From assembly GCA_045600105.1 (NCBI GenBank), contig JAZRXG010000019.1, positions 1-24,544 on the forward strand: a stretch of DNA of 24,544 nucleotides. The letters are read 5' to 3'. Positions 17,074 through 24,527 of the stretch are shown piece after piece; positions within the stretch are counted from its first letter, which is position 1, and the number at the start of each line of letters is the position of its first letter. The notes beneath the pieces were generated by a model. It was not told the DNA's origin. It did no database searches and saw only the letters and a program-made list of their open reading frames with translations. The position numbers and the translations under genes were made by a program. This DNA is from UBA1206 sp045600105 (GTDB taxonomy: Bacteria > Bacillota > Clostridia > Oscillospirales > CAG-382).

Positions 17074-18276
17074 TCAGCCCTTGAGCCTTTCGCGGTGGAT
17101 CCTGAAATCGACCGAGCTCTTGAGGTAGGACAGATATTCGTCGTCGCTGCACATCGCTTTGGACGGGGTGTCCGAAAGCTTGGCAACGGGACGTCCGTTG
17201 ACGTACTGGAGCTTGATGACGATATTGAGCGCGTCCTCACACGTGTCGTTGGAGCAGAACGTGCCGATGCCGAAGGAGACCCTGGCTTTATCCTTGAAAT
17301 GATCGTAAAGAGCCTGCGCTCTGTCGAAATCGAGGCTGTCGCTGAAAAGAAGCTGCTTGGTCCTCGGGTCGACGCCGTACTTTTTGTAATGAGCGATGAT
17401 CTTGTCGCCCCATTCGTAAGGGTCACCGCTGTCGTGTCGCACGCCGGTATAGTTGTTGACCATCGAGCGGTTGAAGTCGAGCAGGAAAAGGTCGGTGGTG
17501 ATGGTGTCGGTGAGCGCCGTACCGTTATCGCCGTCGTATTCGTTGTACCAGTCACGCATGGCGTAGTGGTTGGTATAGGCGAGGGGTATTGAATCGATGC
17601 CCTGATACATCTGCACGAATTCGTGCGCGTAGGTGCCTATCGGCTTGATGCCGTATTTTTTGGCAAAATAGACGTTGGACGTGCCGACGCAGTTCTTCGT
17701 CTCGGCGGTCAAGCGGCGTATCACGACGTCCTCCCATTCGCGCGAGAGTCTGCGTCTGCAGCCGAACTCGGCAAAGCTGAAGGTGTATTTGCCGGAATTG
17801 AACGCCTTTATCTTCTCGTCAAGTCTGTCGTATGCCGAACGGCGGAGAGATTCGTAATCGAAATTCATTCTGAAATAAACCTCGTTGACTATCTCGAGCA
17901 GATATATCTCGAACTGCATCGCCGAGAAGAGCGGACCGTTCACCGAGATGGAAAGCTTTCCGTTTTCGTCGAGTGATGTGTTCACGTATTCGCGTATCGG
18001 GTGCCAGAGCCTGAGAAACTCGACGTAGTCGTTCTTGATGAAGCGGATGGAACGCAGATAATCGAGCTCGTCCTTCTGGAATCTGAGCGAGCAGAGGTGG
18101 TCGATCTGAGAATTTATTTCCTCGAGCATTTCAGGCGTAAAAACGACGTTGTCGCTGCGGCATTTGAAATAATATTCACCGCACAGGTCGGTGTGCTTGT
18201 GGAAAATGACCTGATCCATATTGAATTTATAGAGGTCGGTGTCGAGCAGCGACGTCACTATCGGTTCAAGTTTCAT
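17074..18276 (-). CDS. pncB: Nicotinate phosphoribosyltransferase
   Basis: A 400-residue enzyme that joins nicotinate to phosphoribosyl pyrophosphate, with ATP hydrolysis, to give nicotinate mononucleotide. Length equals that of the enteric PncB type. Motifs seen: TSLLDTDLYKFNM at the start; GTYAHEF, where His218 corresponds by position to the histidine phosphorylated in the enteric enzyme; TGVRHDSGDPYEWGDK; LFSDSLDF; and GIGTFCSND. It is the last gene of the NAD salvage operon and starts 16 bases after the adenylyltransferase gene. The ribosome site AGAGAGG lies slightly far from the ATG (about 11 bases), so translation may be moderate or coupled. Confidence 0.95.
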   Translation of the reverse strand: MKLEPIVTSLLDTDLYKFNMDQVIFHKHTDLCGEYYFKCRSDNVVFTPEMLEEINSQIDHLCSLRFQKDELDYLRSIRFIKNDYVEFLRLWHPIREYVNTSLDENGKLSISVNGPLFSAMQFEIYLLEIVNEVYFRMNFDYESLRRSAYDRLDEKIKAFNSGKYTFSFAEFGCRRRLSREWEDVVIRRLTAETKNCVGTSNVYFAKKYGIKPIGTYAHEFVQMYQGIDSIPLAYTNHYAMRDWYNEYDGDNGTALTDTITTDLFLLDFNRSMVNNYTGVRHDSGDPYEWGDKIIAHYKKYGVDPRTKQLLFSDSLDFDRAQALYDHFKDKARVSFGIGTFCSNDTCEDALNIVIKLQYVNGRPVAKLSDTPSKAMCSDDEYLSYLKSSVDFRIHRERLKG

Positions 18277-18292
18277 TATATTTTTTACCTCT

Positions 18293-18847
18293 CTATATGT
18301 TTCTTGATTCGCGGTTATCCTTTACCGCAAGGACGACGGAGCGAAGCTCTTCATAGCGGTCCCACAAAAGCGGAGACGTGTATTTTTTCCATTCGTCGTA
18401 TCTGTCTTCAACGAGAAAATCCCTCATTTCGTGAGCGGATATATCAACGGTTTTGGGGATGTACAGCTCGGCGACGTTCATGCCGAGTTCGCTGTCGAAC
18501 CAGTCGGTACGTCTCGATTCCCTGCCCGAAACGAACAGATCGGGATATTCGCCGAAGCGGTCGTACACGTTCCGCAAAACGTAATCGCCCCACTTGGAGT
18601 TGTTGCCGACGAAGATGTCGGGGAGCGGATAGACTTCTATTTTGTCACCGAAAACCGTCTTGAGGAGCTCGGCGCGTTTTTCGTAGGTGAACGGGTTGCT
18701 GAAGTTGCCGTGTTCTTCGGACGAGCCGACGAATACGCCCACTCTGTCGCAGACTGCGGCGGCTTTGTTTATCATATCCTCGTGACCCGAATGCAGTACC
18801 TGAAATCTGCCGACGAGCAAGCCGAGGCGGAAAGGCTTCTTTTTCAT
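18293..18847 (-). CDS. NadM-like nicotinate/nicotinamide mononucleotide adenylyltransferase
   Basis: A 184-residue nucleotidyltransferase. The HxGH-type ATP motif is GRFQVLHSGHE (13-23), and the second signature, of the ISxxxxR type, is ISAHEMR (136-142). The GRFQ form is typical of NadM and the NadR adenylyltransferase domain rather than of NadD. Lying between nadE and pncB, it should adenylate nicotinate mononucleotide to deamido-NAD, the one step the other three genes leave open. There is no NadR-like helix-turn-helix or kinase domain. It starts 9 bases after the nadE stop with a weak AGGGTG site. Other cytidylyltransferase-like substrates are possible, but the context argues for NAD synthesis. 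Confidence 0.85.
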   Translation of the reverse strand: MKKKPFRLGLLVGRFQVLHSGHEDMINKAAAVCDRVGVFVGSSEEHGNFSNPFTYEKRAELLKTVFGDKIEVYPLPDIFVGNNSKWGDYVLRNVYDRFGEYPDLFVSGRESRRTDWFDSELGMNVAELYIPKTVDISAHEMRDFLVEDRYDEWKKYTSPLLWDRYEELRSVVLAVKDNRESRNI

Positions 18848-18856
18848 AACCGCACC

Positions 18857-19591
18857 CTATATATCCGACGGATCGGGTCTGAACGACGGCATGAGCGAAA
18901 GCTTGAAAAGATTCTTCGCGTGGCGGTCGTCGATCTTTGCCTTTTTCGCTTCATCGGCGATGACGCCCGTTCTGATATATTGATCGAGCTCGGCGTAGGT
19001 GAAGCCGAGGTTGTCCTCGTCTGTCTTGCCGCAGAGCCCGTCGATGGGCACTTTGTCGACGAGAACGTCGGGCAGCCCGAGAAGCCTGCCGACCTGTTTC
19101 ATTTCGTTCACCGTAAGGTGAGAGCAGGGGCTGAAATCGCCGACCGAATCGCCGTATCTCGTGGAATACCCCACCCAGTCTTCGGAAAGGTTGCAGGTGT
19201 TGGCGACTCTGCCGTTGTGCGACTGCGAGACCGCGTAAAGGGTCGCCATACGCACTCTCGGCGGTATGTTGGTGACGCTCTGGAACGACATTTCGAACGG
19301 TATGCTTTTTGTCATGGCGTCGACGGTGTCCTTGATGTTGATGACGTAGTGCTTTATCCCAAGGTGGTTGACGAGCAGCATCGCCATATCGATGTCGTGC
19401 TGTACGCCGCAGGGCATGAGCACGCCGATGACGCGGTCTTTGCCGAGCGCTTCGACGCAGAGAGCGGCGACGATGGAGCTGTCCTTGCCGCCGGATATGC
19501 CGACGACGGCGCTGCAGCCGCTGCCGTTGTTTTCAAAAAATGCGCGTATCCATTGCACACAGTCGTTTTTGACTTTTTCGGCGTTGAACAT
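18857..19591 (-). CDS. nadE: Ammonia-dependent NAD synthetase
   Basis: A 244-residue enzyme that amidates deamido-NAD to NAD using ATP. The PP-loop SGGKDSS (33-39) binds ATP pyrophosphate. The C-terminal IDGLCGKTDEDNLGFTYAEL is a close match to the family's GLxGKTDE segment. The glutaminase (nitrilase) domain of the long NadE form is absent, so free ammonia or a separate glutaminase supplies nitrogen. GDSVGDFSPCSHL replaces the more common GDGGADINPL motif. GGAGG overlaps the pncA stop codon, at 8-base spacing to the ATG, which suggests translational coupling. Confidence 0.95.
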   Translation of the reverse strand: MFNAEKVKNDCVQWIRAFFENNGSGCSAVVGISGGKDSSIVAALCVEALGKDRVIGVLMPCGVQHDIDMAMLLVNHLGIKHYVINIKDTVDAMTKSIPFEMSFQSVTNIPPRVRMATLYAVSQSHNGRVANTCNLSEDWVGYSTRYGDSVGDFSPCSHLTVNEMKQVGRLLGLPDVLVDKVPIDGLCGKTDEDNLGFTYAELDQYIRTGVIADEAKKAKIDDRHAKNLFKLSLMPSFRPDPSDI

Positions 19592-19604
19592 ATAAGCTGC
19601 CTCC

Positions 19605-20135
19605 TCAATCGATAACGTCTATCTGGCAGCATCTCATGGCGTCGAGAGCCGCCTTGTGGGTCGCGTCGGAAACTCCCGCGCAGCAGGAAGGATCGACGGT
19701 GATCGCGGAATTCGGGAAAGAAGCCCGAAGTATGAGGGCGTTGGAAATGACGCATATATCGGTGCAGAGCCCGAGCAGTTCAATCGCGAGTTCCTCGCCC
19801 GCGTACTTCTCCTTGAGGATACGCGCAATTTCAAACGTGCCGAAGGTCGTCTTTATGACGTCGGTCCTGTTTTTGCCCTCGAGCGCCGCTCTGACATCGG
19901 CGTTCAGCTCGTGTCCCGCCGTTCCTTCGATGCAATGAGGAACGGGAAGCTTTCTGCCTTCGAGCGTTGACGCATAGTTATCGTAATGCGTGTCGTACGT
20001 CACGAATATTTCATCGCCGTCAAACGCGATTATCTTTTTCACCACGTTCGGGACGATCGCTTCCGCCGCCTTTGAGCCGAGCGCTCCGTCGACGAAATCG
20101 TTCTGCATATCCACCACGACAAGTATTTTTTTCAT
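19605..20135 (-). CDS. pncA: Nicotinamidase
   Basis: A 176-residue isochorismatase-fold hydrolase that converts nicotinamide to nicotinate, feeding PncB. The catalytic triad is visible as Asp9 (VDMQNDF), Lys95 (VIKTTFGTF) and Cys128 (GLCTDICV). Metal ligands fit Asp48, His50 (DTH) and His67 (PHCIEGT). It is the first gene of the operon pncA-nadE-adenylyltransferase-pncB. Two GAGG words lie before the ATG; the farther one, in GCGAGGATG, gives usable spacing. A strong promoter and an adjacent dyad lie upstream. Confidence 0.92.
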   Translation of the reverse strand: MKKILVVVDMQNDFVDGALGSKAAEAIVPNVVKKIIAFDGDEIFVTYDTHYDNYASTLEGRKLPVPHCIEGTAGHELNADVRAALEGKNRTDVIKTTFGTFEIARILKEKYAGEELAIELLGLCTDICVISNALILRASFPNSAITVDPSCCAGVSDATHKAALDAMRCCQIDVID

Positions 20136-20169
20136 TCCTCATCATCCTCGCTTTTCTTTAATTTTATGA

Positions 20170-20198
20170 ATTATATCACGAAAACGCGGTTTTTGCAA
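20170..20198 (-). promoter_or_regulatory. Promoter of the NAD salvage operon
   Basis: On the minus strand, TTGCAA (20193-20198), a 17-base spacer and perfect TATAAT (20170-20175) with an extended TGA just before the -10. Confidence 0.85.
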
Positions 20199-20200
20199 GT

Positions 20201-20223
20201 GATTTGAATCGGAATTTCAAATC
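20201..20223. promoter_or_regulatory. 8-7-8 dyad beside the pncA promoter, candidate operator
   Basis: GATTTGAA (20201-20208) and TTCAAATC (20216-20223) are exact inverted copies separated by seven bases. The dyad lies two bases upstream of the pncA -35 in the divergent intergenic region. Its size and place suit a dimeric regulator, but I cannot match it to a known NAD-related operator. Confidence 0.45.
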
Positions 20224-20270
20224 AACTTTGTGTCTTCCGCCGGCATTTTACTGTGCGTTTTCAACAACCC

Positions 20271-20299
20271 GGGACAAAAAGCTCAAAAACGCATATCAT
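20271..20299 (+). promoter_or_regulatory. Possible promoter of the two-domain ATPase gene
   Basis: GGGACA (20271-20276), a 17-base spacer and TATCAT (20294-20299). The -35 is weak at its first two bases. It would give a leader of about 25 bases. Confidence 0.4.
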
Positions 20300-20329
20300 A
20301 TACCGAACCGAAACACGGAGGTATTATCT

Positions 20330-21373
20330 ATGCTGAACATTCTCACCGATCACGTTTTTGCCGGTATAAACACCGGTCACGGCTATGTTCCGTTATTGAA
20401 GGAATTGATAAAAGGCGCGGAGGAAGTTTACATAATCAAAGGAACCCCGGGAAGCGGAAAGTCAACTCTGATGAAGCGTCTGCTTGCCGACGCCAAAGAA
20501 AAAGGCGAAAAAAGCATGGTCATACACTGCTCTTCCGACCCTGATTCGCTTGACGGAGTATATTTTATTGACAGAAAAATCGCCGTCGTCGACGGCACTC
20601 CGCCGCATGTTGTTGACGTGGAGATCCCCGTGCTGCGCGATCATTTGGTAGACATAATGCAATACTGTGACAGAGATTCGCTTCTTTTGAGTTCCTCTCG
20701 GCTGAACGAACTGCAGAGCGCGAAAAAAGAAAGCTATGCCAAAGCGTATTCCTCGCTCTACGCGCTCGGCGTGATCGAAAAAGCGTCATCCGACGCCGCG
20801 GAAGAATGCTTTGACGGCGAAAAGATAAGGCGCGCCGCCTCGCTCTTTACGAAAAAAAGGTTCTCCGGGAACGGAAAAAGCGCTGTCCTTCCGATGGAAT
20901 GTGTGTGCGGAAAAGGGATAATACGCCGCAAACCGGAAGGCATCTTTTCGACCTTTACGGTCTGCGACAGGCACGGAACGTCGGCGTTCTTCATGAGGCA
21001 CCTTTGCCGTTGTCTTGAGGAAAGGAGCGTTTCCTTCGCCGTCATACCGTCGCCAGTCGACGACAGAACGCCCGACGCGGTGTTCCTGCCCGACGAAGGG
21101 CTTTTCGTCGTCACCGACAGATACGAAAAGACACAGTGTGAAAGACGGATCGATATGCTCCGCTTTGCCGAAAAGGATAAGCTGAAAGAAATGAAAAGCA
21201 GGCTCGGACTTTACGCGAAGCTCTCGTCTTCCCTGCTTGACGACGCGGTAAGAGAGATGAAAAAGGCGTCGGGCTTTCATTCCGAGATGGAAAAAATATA
21301 TTCGTCGGCTTTCGACTTTTCGCGTCTTGACGACGTATATGAAGGACTCAGAGCGAAAATATTCAAGGAATAA
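20330..21373 (+). CDS. P-loop ATPase of the PRK06851-like type, second P-loop decayed
   Basis: A 347-residue cytoplasmic protein resembling a Firmicutes family of uncharacterised ATPases (recalled as PRK06851) with two tandem P-loop halves. The first half is intact: IIKGTPGSGKSTL with Lys44, then HCSSDPDSLDG and VVDGTPPH. The second half keeps the same order, with VCDRHGTSAFFM (211-222) at the Walker A position, then SPVDDRTPDAVFLPDEG and LFVVTDR. Its Gly-Lys-Ser/Thr is lost, so only one site should bind ATP. Cellular role unknown. GGAGGT (20317-20322) fixes the ATG at 20330, and the longer upstream frame is not needed. It may be co-transcribed with the membrane protein gene 49 bases downstream. 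Confidence 0.75.
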   Translation: MLNILTDHVFAGINTGHGYVPLLKELIKGAEEVYIIKGTPGSGKSTLMKRLLADAKEKGEKSMVIHCSSDPDSLDGVYFIDRKIAVVDGTPPHVVDVEIPVLRDHLVDIMQYCDRDSLLLSSSRLNELQSAKKESYAKAYSSLYALGVIEKASSDAAEECFDGEKIRRAASLFTKKRFSGNGKSAVLPMECVCGKGIIRRKPEGIFSTFTVCDRHGTSAFFMRHLCRCLEERSVSFAVIPSPVDDRTPDAVFLPDEGLFVVTDRYEKTQCERRIDMLRFAEKDKLKEMKSRLGLYAKLSSSLLDDAVREMKKASGFHSEMEKIYSSAFDFSRLDDVYEGLRAKIFKE

Positions 21374-21422
21374 AACCGCGTGACGTGAAATATGATGTAG
21401 CAGTAAAATCAGGAGGCAGTTT

Positions 21423-21830
21423 ATGAACAAAAGAACGGTTTTCGATCATATCACGGCGTTTCTCATCTTTGCGTCAGTCACCGCGGCGTCGGCTTTTGTT
21501 TTCGCGTTCGCGCTCTATAAAACGGGTCATTACGACGCCGTCGGAGGGATCGCGGGAGGGGCGGTGCTTTCCGGGAGTCTCGGCGGTGCGATTTATCTGA
21601 AAAAAAGACATTCGTCGTCGGCAGCCCTCGTCGGGACCGGGATATTCCTCGCGTCCCTCGTTTTTCTTTCGCTGCTCACGCCGAGAAGCGTCTACACCGT
21701 GCCGTTCCTCGTTCCGGTCTGCTGCGCCGTCGGAGGCGTACTTCCATGCCTTATTGGCGGCAAAGGCGCCGCAAAGGCAAAAAAACGCGTATCTCTCCCG
21801 AAGCGTTACCGCGGAAAAACGAAAATGTAA
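21423..21830 (+). CDS. Small membrane protein, four predicted helices
   Basis: 135 residues with hydrophobic segments near 10-31, 40-58, 66-86 and 90-111 and a strongly basic C-terminus ending RYRGKTKM, which should lie inside the cell. The second and last segments are glycine-rich. The size and layout recall short Firmicutes membrane families such as TIGR04086, but I see no diagnostic motif and assign no function. AGGAGG (21411-21416) at 6-base spacing strongly supports the start. Confidence 0.7.
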   Translation: MNKRTVFDHITAFLIFASVTAASAFVFAFALYKTGHYDAVGGIAGGAVLSGSLGGAIYLKKRHSSSAALVGTGIFLASLVFLSLLTPRSVYTVPFLVPVCCAVGGVLPCLIGGKGAAKAKKRVSLPKRYRGKTKM

Positions 21831-21855
21831 ATATTTTTTGTTTTTGAAGAAACAC

Positions 21856-21884
21856 TTGAAAAACGGGAAAATATGCTGTAATAT
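21856..21884 (+). promoter_or_regulatory. Promoter of the AI-2E family transporter gene
   Basis: TTGAAA (21856-21861), a 17-base spacer and TAATAT (21879-21884). The spacer holds CGGGAAAATATGCTG (21864-21878), nearly identical to the ppdK promoter spacer. Confidence 0.65.
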
Positions 21885-21929
21885 ATATTTGAAGAGTTAT
21901 AATTTCACCTTCTTCAAGGAGAAACTCAA

Positions 21930-23315
21930 ATGGACAAAAAAACACAGGACGAAAACAGACCGACCAAAAGTTTCCGTGATTACAAGGGACTGTTCTGGCT
22001 CATAGTCGCCTGCCTCGCGGTGCTTGCCGTAATCATATATTTCTATCAGATCGTTGCCGTCATCGAGTATTACGCAAAGTATCTCGCGGCGGTATTCTAC
22101 GGCGTGTTCATCGCTTTTCTTCTCAACCCGATAGTCAACTATTTCCAGCCGAGGCTGCAGAAAAAGTTTGAGTCGTCAAAGAAGGAAAGCCGCAGGAGGA
22201 ACGCCGCAAGGAGCGCCAAACGGTGGGCTATCGCGATTTCGATAACAATAGGGCTGCTTGCCGTCATCATACTCTGCCTGCTCATTATCCCCGAGCTGCT
22301 CTCGTCAATAATCAAGCTCGGCGAAAATACGCCGTCAATGATAAAAACGGTCACCGCCACCATAGACAAGTGGACGTCGAGACGCAATATACCCGAAAAT
22401 TTCCAGAAGCCCATTGACGAAATACTGTCGCATCTGAGCGGCTGGGTCACCGAGACCCTGCTCCCCAACGCCACCCTCGCGTTCACCACGATAACGTCGG
22501 CGGCATGGAATTTTCTCGTTTTCGTTTTCAACTTCCTCATCGGCTTCATCATCGCGATATACGCGCTCAAGGAGAAGAATTTCTTTGTAGCGTGGGGAAA
22601 GAAGCTCACGTTTGCCGCCTTCAAGCCGAACACCGCCAACTTCATTCTTGAAACGGCGCGTCACGGCAACAGGATATTCGGCAGATACCTCGTCGGCTCG
22701 ATAATCGACTCGGCTCTCGTCGCACTCATCTGCTTCATTTTCAACTGCATCGCCGGTATCCCCTACCCGCTCCTCATTTCGGCGGTGGTCGGCGTCACGA
22801 ACGTCATACCGTTCTTCGGTCCTTTCCTCGGTGCCATACCGTCGACTCTGATCATACTCATCAACAGCCCCATCAAGGCGCTCATATTCGTCATCTTCAT
22901 CATCATATTCCAGCAGATCGAAGGCAATATAATCGCCCCCAAGGTGCTCGGCAACGTAACGGGCATATCCGAATTCTGGGTCACGTTCTCGCTGCTTCTG
23001 TTCGGCGCCATGTTCGGCGTGTTCGGAATGATCATCGGCGTTCCGCTGTTCGCCGTTCTGTCGTACGTGTTCAGCCGCATCACGAACCGCCGTGTTGCTG
23101 CGAAAGGCTATTCGAGAAGCACGGGATTCTATCTTGAGGTCGACAAGTATGACACCGAAAACGAAAAATTCGTAATGATAGACCACGCAAAAGAAAGCGA
23201 CCGCGCTAACGAAACGGCAAAACCGAGAAACGAAAAGGTCGCGAATTTCTACAACGGCATCTTCGAAAAACTCAAAAAGCCGTTCAAGCGAAAAAAAGAC
23301 AAGGATAAAAAGTAA
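21930..23315 (+). CDS. AI-2E family transporter
   Basis: A 461-residue inner-membrane protein of the AI-2E exporter/PerM superfamily, whose members include TqsA, YtvI and sodium-proton antiporters. Helices lie near 21-40, 50-70 and 99-121. A soluble segment with amphipathic helices follows (about 122-195), then a helix near 200-220 and a C-terminal bundle. That bundle carries the family signature VGVTNVIPFFGPFLGAIP (near 290), QQIEGNIIAPKVLG and FGMIIGVPLFAVL. A basic cytoplasmic tail ends the protein. Substrate cannot be told from sequence; signal export and ion exchange are both known in the family. AAGGAG (21916-21921) at 8-base spacing supports the start, and it has its own promoter. Confidence 0.92.
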   Translation: MDKKTQDENRPTKSFRDYKGLFWLIVACLAVLAVIIYFYQIVAVIEYYAKYLAAVFYGVFIAFLLNPIVNYFQPRLQKKFESSKKESRRRNAARSAKRWAIAISITIGLLAVIILCLLIIPELLSSIIKLGENTPSMIKTVTATIDKWTSRRNIPENFQKPIDEILSHLSGWVTETLLPNATLAFTTITSAAWNFLVFVFNFLIGFIIAIYALKEKNFFVAWGKKLTFAAFKPNTANFILETARHGNRIFGRYLVGSIIDSALVALICFIFNCIAGIPYPLLISAVVGVTNVIPFFGPFLGAIPSTLIILINSPIKALIFVIFIIIFQQIEGNIIAPKVLGNVTGISEFWVTFSLLLFGAMFGVFGMIIGVPLFAVLSYVFSRITNRRVAAKGYSRSTGFYLEVDKYDTENEKFVMIDHAKESDRANETAKPRNEKVANFYNGIFEKLKKPFKRKKDKDKK

Positions 23316-23322
23316 AAAACAC

Positions 23323-23351
23323 TTGATTTTTTATTTGTTCGGGTGTATAAT
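23323..23351 (+). promoter_or_regulatory. tRNA promoter with a dyad around the -10
   Basis: TTGATT (23323-23328), a 17-base spacer and perfect TATAAT (23346-23351). The -10 sits inside an exact inverted repeat, CGGGTGT (23340-23346) and ACACCCG (23353-23359), which ends just before the tRNA. Confidence 0.85.
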
Positions 23352-23362
23352 AACACCCGTTC

Positions 23363-23439
23363 GGAGGCGTAGCTCAGTTGGTCAGAGCGCACGGTTCACA
23401 TCCGTGAGGTCATGGGTTCGAGCCCCCTCGTCTCCACCA
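23363..23439 (+). tRNA. tRNA-Val (anticodon CAC)
   Basis: A 77-base cloverleaf with encoded CCA. Acceptor GGAGGCG (23363-23369) pairs with CGTCTCC (23429-23435). D-stem is GCTC/GAGC. Anticodon stem CACGG/CCGTG encloses the loop TTCACAT with CAC at 23397-23399. T-loop is TTCGAGC. The T-stem ATGGG/CCCCT has one T-C mismatch at its second pair, which is unusual but tolerable. It reads GUG codons. Confidence 0.95.
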
Positions 23440-23441
23440 GC

Positions 23442-23481
23442 AAAAAAATTCCTTTTGTCTACCGACAAAAGGAATTTTTTT
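23442..23481 (+). terminator. tRNA terminator, 18-bp symmetric hairpin
   Basis: A perfect 18-bp stem (23442-23459 with 23464-23481) closes the loop TACC. It begins with seven A and ends with seven T, so it can work in both directions. It lies two bases after the tRNA CCA end. Confidence 0.95.
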
Positions 23482-23482
23482 G

Positions 23483-23679
23483 AATGATGTGTTCCGCTGC
23501 GCGGAACGATCGGGCGTGATGCGTCCTTCGGACGTTATGTGCGCTTCGCGCGTGAAGGTAACTTTGGCGGAACGTGATGCGCACTTCATACGTGATGTTC
23601 ACCTTCGGCAATGATGTGTGCCTAACGGCATATAAACAAGTATCGCATCATTACGAACAAAGTGAGCGCTTCATCATCT
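23483..23679. repeat. Second, degraded hairpin array
   Basis: The same design as the array at the window start, but more worn. TGATGT-like words (23485-23490, 23516-23521, 23574-23579, 23592-23598, 23610-23617) separate hairpins GTTCCGC/GCGGAAC (23491-23507), CGTCC/GGACG (23522-23534), GCGC/GCGC (23541-23551), an imperfect TCACC/GGCA stem near 23599 and TGCC/GGCA (23619-23630). Near the end the inverted word appears as GCATCAT (23645-23651) and TTCATCATC (23671-23679). Several stems contain mismatches, suggesting decay. No gene is seen from here to 23845. Confidence 0.75.
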
Positions 23680-23688
23680 CCGAGAAAT

Positions 23689-23713
23689 TTTTTTTGAAAA
23701 ATTTTCAAAAAAA
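23689..23713. repeat. AT-rich 12-bp palindrome
   Basis: TTTTTTTGAAAA (23689-23700) and TTTTCAAAAAAA (23702-23713) are exact inverted copies around a single A. It may be a protein-binding dyad, a terminator remnant or simply low-complexity sequence. Confidence 0.5.
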
Positions 23714-23787
23714 GTGCGACGTTTTGCATACAAAAACCGTCTATATATATACGGAACGGTATAAAGTGCTTCGGCGGCACCGGCTTA

Positions 23788-23816
23788 TTTACAAAAATCG
23801 CTTCGTATGATATAAC
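23788..23816 (+). promoter_or_regulatory. Promoter of the zinc-ribbon membrane protein gene
   Basis: TTTACA (23788-23793), a 17-base spacer and TATAAC (23811-23816) with an extended TGA directly before the -10. Its predicted leader is about 25 bases. Confidence 0.8.
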
Positions 23817-23845
23817 AAGACAATAAACAAAAAGGAGAGTTTACC

Positions 23846-24469
23846 ATGAAAATCTGCAGCAGCTGCAACGGTCAGAACGACGATTCCGCAAATGTATGCG
23901 AATACTGCGGTTCGTCCGATTTCAAATCATCCGCCCCCGCAACGCAGGAAACGCAAGCTCCTCAAGCTTACGCTTCCCCGTACGAGTATCAGCAGCCCGT
24001 AGTCGCAAAAGAACCCGAGCCCGATCTCGGCAACGGCAACGTCATCGCCGGCATCGTCGGCGCGTTCCTGTTTTCGATCATCGGCGGGCTCTTGTATTTC
24101 CTGCTCTATCAGGTGAACGTGATCGCCGGGATAAGCGGACTCGTGATATTCGTGCTCGCCTCTTTCGGCTACAACCTTTTCGCAAAAGGAAACAAGAATA
24201 CCATAACGGGACTTGTCGTCTGCATAATAATCCTGCTGCTTATGATATTCATTGCCGAGTATCTCTGTCTCTCGTTTGAAATATACAAGATATTATACAA
24301 AGACGCCGGGCTTTCTTTCTTTGACGCGGTACAAGATACTCCGGAGTACCTTGAAGACGCCGAAATCAGAAGCGCGGTGATCGAAGATCTTGCGTTCGCC
24401 GTGATATTCGGTATCGCGGCATCGCTCGGCAATATCATCAACATAGTGAAATCGAGAAAAAAGAACTGA
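23846..24469 (+). CDS. Zinc-ribbon membrane protein of unknown function
   Basis: 207 residues. The N-terminus is a four-cysteine zinc ribbon, CSSC then CEYCG (Cys4, Cys7, Cys18, Cys21). A Gln/Pro/Ala-rich linker (about 28-65) follows. Hydrophobic segments lie near 65-85, 89-110 and 116-140, with a fourth near 184-200 before the basic end KSRKKN. Between the third and fourth is an acidic stretch, TPEYLEDAE. Such zinc-ribbon plus helix proteins are common in Clostridia and mostly uncharacterised, so no function is assigned. AAAGGAG (23831-23837) at 8-base spacing supports the start. Confidence 0.75.
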   Translation: MKICSSCNGQNDDSANVCEYCGSSDFKSSAPATQETQAPQAYASPYEYQQPVVAKEPEPDLGNGNVIAGIVGAFLFSIIGGLLYFLLYQVNVIAGISGLVIFVLASFGYNLFAKGNKNTITGLVVCIIILLLMIFIAEYLCLSFEIYKILYKDAGLSFFDAVQDTPEYLEDAEIRSAVIEDLAFAVIFGIAASLGNIINIVKSRKKN

Positions 24470-24507
24470 ACCGTACTTAAACAAAGTGAAGCACCGGTTT
24501 AGGAAAC

Positions 24508-24527
24508 GCCAAAGGGGGCTTTTTTTG
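24508..24527 (+). terminator. Weak candidate terminator at the window end
   Basis: GCC (24508-24510) can pair with GGC (24517-24519) ahead of seven T. The stem is very short, so the call rests mainly on position and the T-run. Confidence 0.35.

Noticed and set aside
16330..17592. Plus-strand 420-codon frame across the end of the rhamnosidase and start of the pncB region
   Set aside because: It crosses a strong terminator and overlaps two well-supported genes. The translation is Arg-rich and without motifs.
20204..20329. 42-residue N-terminal extension of the P-loop ATPase
   Set aside because: No ribosome site precedes the first ATG. GGAGGT before 20330 and the start of family similarity there favour the shorter protein.
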